Shown: positions 61,372 through 64,000 of the stretch, piece by piece | Position numbering within the stretch: position 1 is the first letter of the stretch | Layout of the letters: every line of letters starts with the position of its first letter | Assembly (NCBI RefSeq): GCF_001886735.1 | Contig: NZ_CP018077.1 | Location: 1-64,000 of the forward strand | Length of the DNA stretch: 64,000 bases | From: Sulfitobacter alexandrii | GTDB taxonomy: Bacteria > Pseudomonadota > Alphaproteobacteria > Rhodobacterales > Rhodobacteraceae | Direction of reading: 5' to 3' | Notes under the pieces: generated by a model | What the model saw: the letters and a program-made list of their open reading frames with translations, nothing else | Databases searched by the model: none | What the model was told of the DNA's origin: nothing | Made by a program: the position numbers and the translations under genes

Positions 61372-62424
61372 TCAGTTGGCGGCGTTGATCCGGTCAAGCG
61401 CGGCACCTTCCAGCGCCTCCAGCCCGGCGGGCACCGGCGGATACCACTTGATGTTGTCGATGGCCTCTTGCGGGAAGCTGGCTTGGTACTTGGCCTTCAG
61501 CGCGTCGTCGACATTCGCATCGCCGCCCTTGGACGCGGTGAAGTTGCCGGCGGATGCGGTGATCATCGCCGCGATTTCCGGCTTCATGACAAAGTTGATC
61601 CAGGCGTAGGCGGCATCGTCCGCCCGGCCGCGTGCGGGAAGCACGAAGGTGTCGATCCAGCCCAACGCGCCCGATTCCGGCGCGACAAAGGTGATGTCGG
61701 CGTTGTCGTCGTTCAGCTGCCAGCCGCCGGTGTCCCATGCCATGGACGCGACCACCTCGCCCGAGCGCAGGAGGTTCTTCAACTCATCTCCGCCGTCCCA
61801 GTAGGTCTTCACGTTGGGCTTGCACTCGATCAGCTTGGCTTCGACCTGATCGAGGATGTCCTTGTAGGCCGCCTCGTCGCCGTAGGCGGCAAAGGGATCG
61901 AGACCCATGGCATAGGCGAACCCGATCAGCGTCGGGCGCTTCAGCCGGTAGGACACCTTGCCAGACACGTCCTCGTTGCAAAGGTCGGTGTAATCCTTGA
62001 CGTCGGCGGCTTCCGCCGTGTTCACCACCAGACCCGAGGTGCCCCAGACGTGCGGCACGCCATAGACTTCGCCGTCCACCGTGGTGTTGCCCTTGGTCGC
62101 TTCCAGCATCGAGGGGATGAACAGGCTCGTATCGATCTTGGACATGTCGAGCGGCTTGTAGATGCCGAATTCGGCCTGCGGACCCGCGATGCGGTCCTGG
62201 CTCGGCTGGGCAAGGTCAAAGCCGCCGCCGTTGGTCGCGCGCAGCTTCGCGATCATTTCCTCGTTGTTGGATTTCGTCACCTCGACGGTATGGCCGGTCT
62301 CGGCCTCGAACATCTCGATCACGTTCTCGGGGGCGTAGCCTCCCCAGGTGAGAAGGCGCAGCGTGTCCGCCTGCGCGGCCGAGCAGAGCGCCACGGCGGC
62401 AACGGTTGTCAGAATGGTTTTCAT
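61372..62424 (-). CDS. ABC transporter substrate-binding protein, PotD/PotF type (second system)
   Basis: A 350-residue binding protein with a signal peptide (residues 1-18, ending SAAQA). Mature landmarks are LRLLTWGGYAPENVIEMFEAETG and the VPHVWGTSGLVVN stretch of spermidine/putrescine-type proteins. The start follows AGAAG. First gene of its operon. Ligand probably a polyamine or related amine. Confidence 0.92.
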   Translation of the reverse strand: MKTILTTVAAVALCSAAQADTLRLLTWGGYAPENVIEMFEAETGHTVEVTKSNNEEMIAKLRATNGGGFDLAQPSQDRIAGPQAEFGIYKPLDMSKIDTSLFIPSMLEATKGNTTVDGEVYGVPHVWGTSGLVVNTAEAADVKDYTDLCNEDVSGKVSYRLKRPTLIGFAYAMGLDPFAAYGDEAAYKDILDQVEAKLIECKPNVKTYWDGGDELKNLLRSGEVVASMAWDTGGWQLNDDNADITFVAPESGALGWIDTFVLPARGRADDAAYAWINFVMKPEIAAMITASAGNFTASKGGDANVDDALKAKYQASFPQEAIDNIKWYPPVPAGLEALEGAALDRINAAN

Positions 62425-62443
62425 GTATCTTCTCCAATGTTTG

Positions 62444-62466
62444 CCGGCGCGGTCAGGCCGCGCCGG
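62444..62466 (-). terminator. 9-bp hairpin between ugpC and the PotD-type gene
   Basis: CCGGCGCGG (62444-62452) and CCGCGCCGG (62458-62466) are perfect arms with a 5-base loop. It lies downstream of ugpC on the minus strand and just above the next operon's first gene. With no T-run it may be a weak terminator for the ugp transcript. Confidence 0.5.
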
Positions 62467-62533
62467 ACGTCCGGGTCGTAGTATCGAGATGTGACAGCGA
62501 CGTGACAGCCGGACGTTTCCCCATGCCGCCAGA

Positions 62534-63535
62534 TCAGCACCGTCGGCCCTCCGTGTCAAAGAATATCCGGTCGGTGTCCCGCCACTGCAGGTGAACGGCG
62601 GCGCCTTCGGTCGGCAGAGGCACATTGGCATCCTGACGCACGGTGGCGCGGGTGCCGTCGGCGAGGTCCACATGCACCAGCGTTTCGGCGCCCAGTGCCT
62701 CGTTGTAGATCGCGGTCGCCGCGGTCCCCTGCCCCGCCAGCACCATGTTCTCCGGCCGGACGCCCAGCGTCTTTGCCCCCTCCGGCGCGTCCGTCGCCAG
62801 ACCGGCGGGCAGAAAGTTCATCGGCGGCGAGCCGATGAAACCGGCGACGAATTCGGTCTGCGGGTTCGCGTAGACCTCCAGCGGCGCGCCGATCTGGTCC
62901 GCGCGGCCCGCGTTCATCACGATCATCCGGTCGGCAAGGGTCATCGCCTCCACCTGGTCGTGGGTCACGTACAGCGAAGTGACCCCCAGCCGACGCTGCA
63001 ACTGCTTGATCTCCAGCCGCATCTGCACCCGCAGCTTGGCGTCGAGGTTCGACAGCGGCTCGTCGAACAGGAACGCCGAGGGCTTGCGCACGATGGCGCG
63101 TCCCATGGCAACGCGCTGGCGCTGCCCGCCGGACAACTCGCGCGGCCGCCGTTTCAGGTAGTCGCCCAGTTGCAGCAGCGCCGCCGCCTCGTTCACCCGC
63201 TCGGCGATCTCGGCCTTGGGGGTGCCCGCGATCTTGAGCCCGTAAGCCATGTTGTCGAAAACCGACATGTGGGGATAAAGCGCGTAGTTCTGGAACACCA
63301 TGGCGATGTCGCGCTCCATCGGTTCGCGGTCGTTCACCCGCGCGCCGCCGATCCGCACCTCGCCCTCGGTCACGGTCTCCAGCCCCGCCACCATACGCAA
63401 CAGCGTGGACTTGCCGCAGCCCGACGGCCCGACGATCACGATGAACTCGCCGTCCTCGATCTCCATGTCGATGCCGTGGATCACCTCGGTCTTGCCGAAT
63501 GTCTTCTTGATGCCGTCCAGGCTGACTGTCGCCAT
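62534..63535 (-). CDS. ugpC: Glycerol-3-phosphate-type ABC ATP-binding protein (UgpC)
   Basis: A 333-residue ATPase of the MalK/UgpC branch. Walker [30 protein letters not shown], signature [39 protein letters not shown] and [10 protein letters not shown] follow UgpC closely. It lies three bases after ugpE. In E. coli UgpABCE imports glycerol-3-phosphate and its diesters under phosphate starvation. Last gene of the operon. Confidence 0.9.
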   Translation of the reverse strand: MATVSLDGIKKTFGKTEVIHGIDMEIEDGEFIVIVGPSGCGKSTLLRMVAGLETVTEGEVRIGGARVNDREPMERDIAMVFQNYALYPHMSVFDNMAYGLKIAGTPKAEIAERVNEAAALLQLGDYLKRRPRELSGGQRQRVAMGRAIVRKPSAFLFDEPLSNLDAKLRVQMRLEIKQLQRRLGVTSLYVTHDQVEAMTLADRMIVMNAGRADQIGAPLEVYANPQTEFVAGFIGSPPMNFLPAGLATDAPEGAKTLGVRPENMVLAGQGTAATAIYNEALGAETLVHVDLADGTRATVRQDANVPLPTEGAAVHLQWRDTDRIFFDTEGRRC

Positions 63536-63538
63536 ACT

Positions 63539-64000
63539 CTATTTCTCACTGTCTACGAGGCCGCGGATGAACAGCTTCTGCATGCTGATCACCACGATGA
63601 CCGGCGGGATCATCGCCAGGATGGAAGTCGCCATGATGACCGGCCAGTCCGCGATGTCGTCGCCGCTCGGGAACATCTGCTTGATCCCCATGACGATGGT
63701 GTTCATCGACGGGTCCGTCGTGATCAGCAAAGGCCACAGGTACTGGTTCCAGCCGTAGATGAACAGGATCACGAAAAGCGCCGCGATGTTCGTGCGGCTC
63801 ATGGGCAGCAGGATGTCCCAGAAGAAGCGCATCGGTTTCGCCCCGTCCACGCGCGCCGCCTCGGCCAGTTCGTCCGGCACGGTCATGAAGAACTGGCGAA
63901 ACAGGAAGGTCGCCGTGGCGCTGGCAATCAGCGGAAAGATCAGCCCGGAATAGCTGTTCAGCATGCCGAAGTTCGCCACGACCTCGTAGGTCGGGACAAT
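63539..64000 (-). CDS. ugpE: Glycerol-3-phosphate-type ABC permease (UgpE), 5' part outside window
   Basis: The visible 153 residues are the C-terminal half of UgpE: translation is open from the window edge ([19 protein letters not shown]) through [37 protein letters not shown] and the ending RGLVDSEK, all close to E. coli UgpE. The true start is beyond 64000, where ugpA and ugpB are expected. Confidence 0.9.
   Translation of the reverse strand: MVPTYEVVANFGMLNSYSGLIFPLIASATATFLFRQFFMTVPDELAEAARVDGAKPMRFFWDILLPMSRTNIAALFVILFIYGWNQYLWPLLITTDPSMNTIVMGIKQMFPSGDDIADWPVIMATSILAMIPPVIVVISMQKLFIRGLVDSEK

Noticed and set aside
1..64000. CRISPR arrays, tRNA or rRNA genes
   Set aside because: No regularly spaced repeats of CRISPR type and no recognisable tRNA or rRNA sequence were found by reading; a dedicated scan was not possible.

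Overview
The window looks like GC-rich chromosomal or megaplasmid DNA of a Roseobacter-group alphaproteobacterium (Rhodobacterales). Three things suggest this: long strings of -4 overlapping genes (ATGA/GTGA), a very high density of solute importers, and the decayed end of bchO, a gene that flanks bacteriochlorophyll clusters in this order. Six ABC importers and one tripartite tricarboxylate transporter (TTT) lie in 64 kb. I see no rRNA, tRNA, CRISPR array, transposase or integrase, and no stretch over 300 bases without a gene.

Region 1 (1-13.3 kb): a frameshifted bchO remnant, then a minus-strand run of eleven genes (12281 to 597). In transcription order these are a LamB/YcsF protein (PxpA type), a minimal biotin carrier, biotin carboxylase, the two carboxyltransferase-like subunits PxpB and PxpC, a TorT-like binding protein, an RbsA/RbsC-type ABC importer, and a three-subunit molybdenum hydroxylase (FAD, 2Fe-2S, Mo). 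A divergent LysR gene sits beside an almost perfect 19-bp dyad. I read this as one catabolic unit: import, hydroxylation and ATP/biotin-dependent carboxylation or ring opening of an unknown, probably N-heterocyclic or amide, substrate. It is the best candidate here for an undescribed system.

Region 2 (13.3-21.5 kb): acylating aldehyde dehydrogenase, CoA ligase, TctCBA transporter and a short-chain dehydrogenase, controlled by a divergent LacI regulator. The set resembles sulfoacetate (sauST-like) catabolism. Region 3 (21.5-26.8 kb): an amino-acid ABC importer without its ATPase, a GntR/FCD regulator and a group II PLP decarboxylase.

Region 4 (27-40.4 kb): a DNA-repair and respiratory block. 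It has Ku and LigD, a trehalose-phosphatase-like protein that has lost its catalytic aspartates, an ExoD-like protein, a membrane glucose-dehydrogenase-type quinoprotein split into two genes, and a convergent cytochrome oxidase operon (subunit II-cytochrome c fusion, subunit I-III fusion lacking the K-channel lysine, small membrane protein, CtaG, triheme cytochrome c).

Region 5 (40.4-64 kb): a polyamine-type ABC importer with an FAD amine oxidoreductase; an acyl-CoA ligase, metal-ligand-less amidohydrolase-like protein and amidase operon; a LysR regulator; a dipeptide ABC importer with an M20 hydrolase; an alpha/beta hydrolase; a second polyamine-type ABC importer; and the end of a ugp-type glycerol-3-phosphate importer.

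A recurring feature is a strong GC-rich hairpin directly after the binding-protein gene in four ABC operons. It probably sets a high binding-protein to permease ratio. All functional calls rest on reading the sequence and remembered family motifs; no database search was run.
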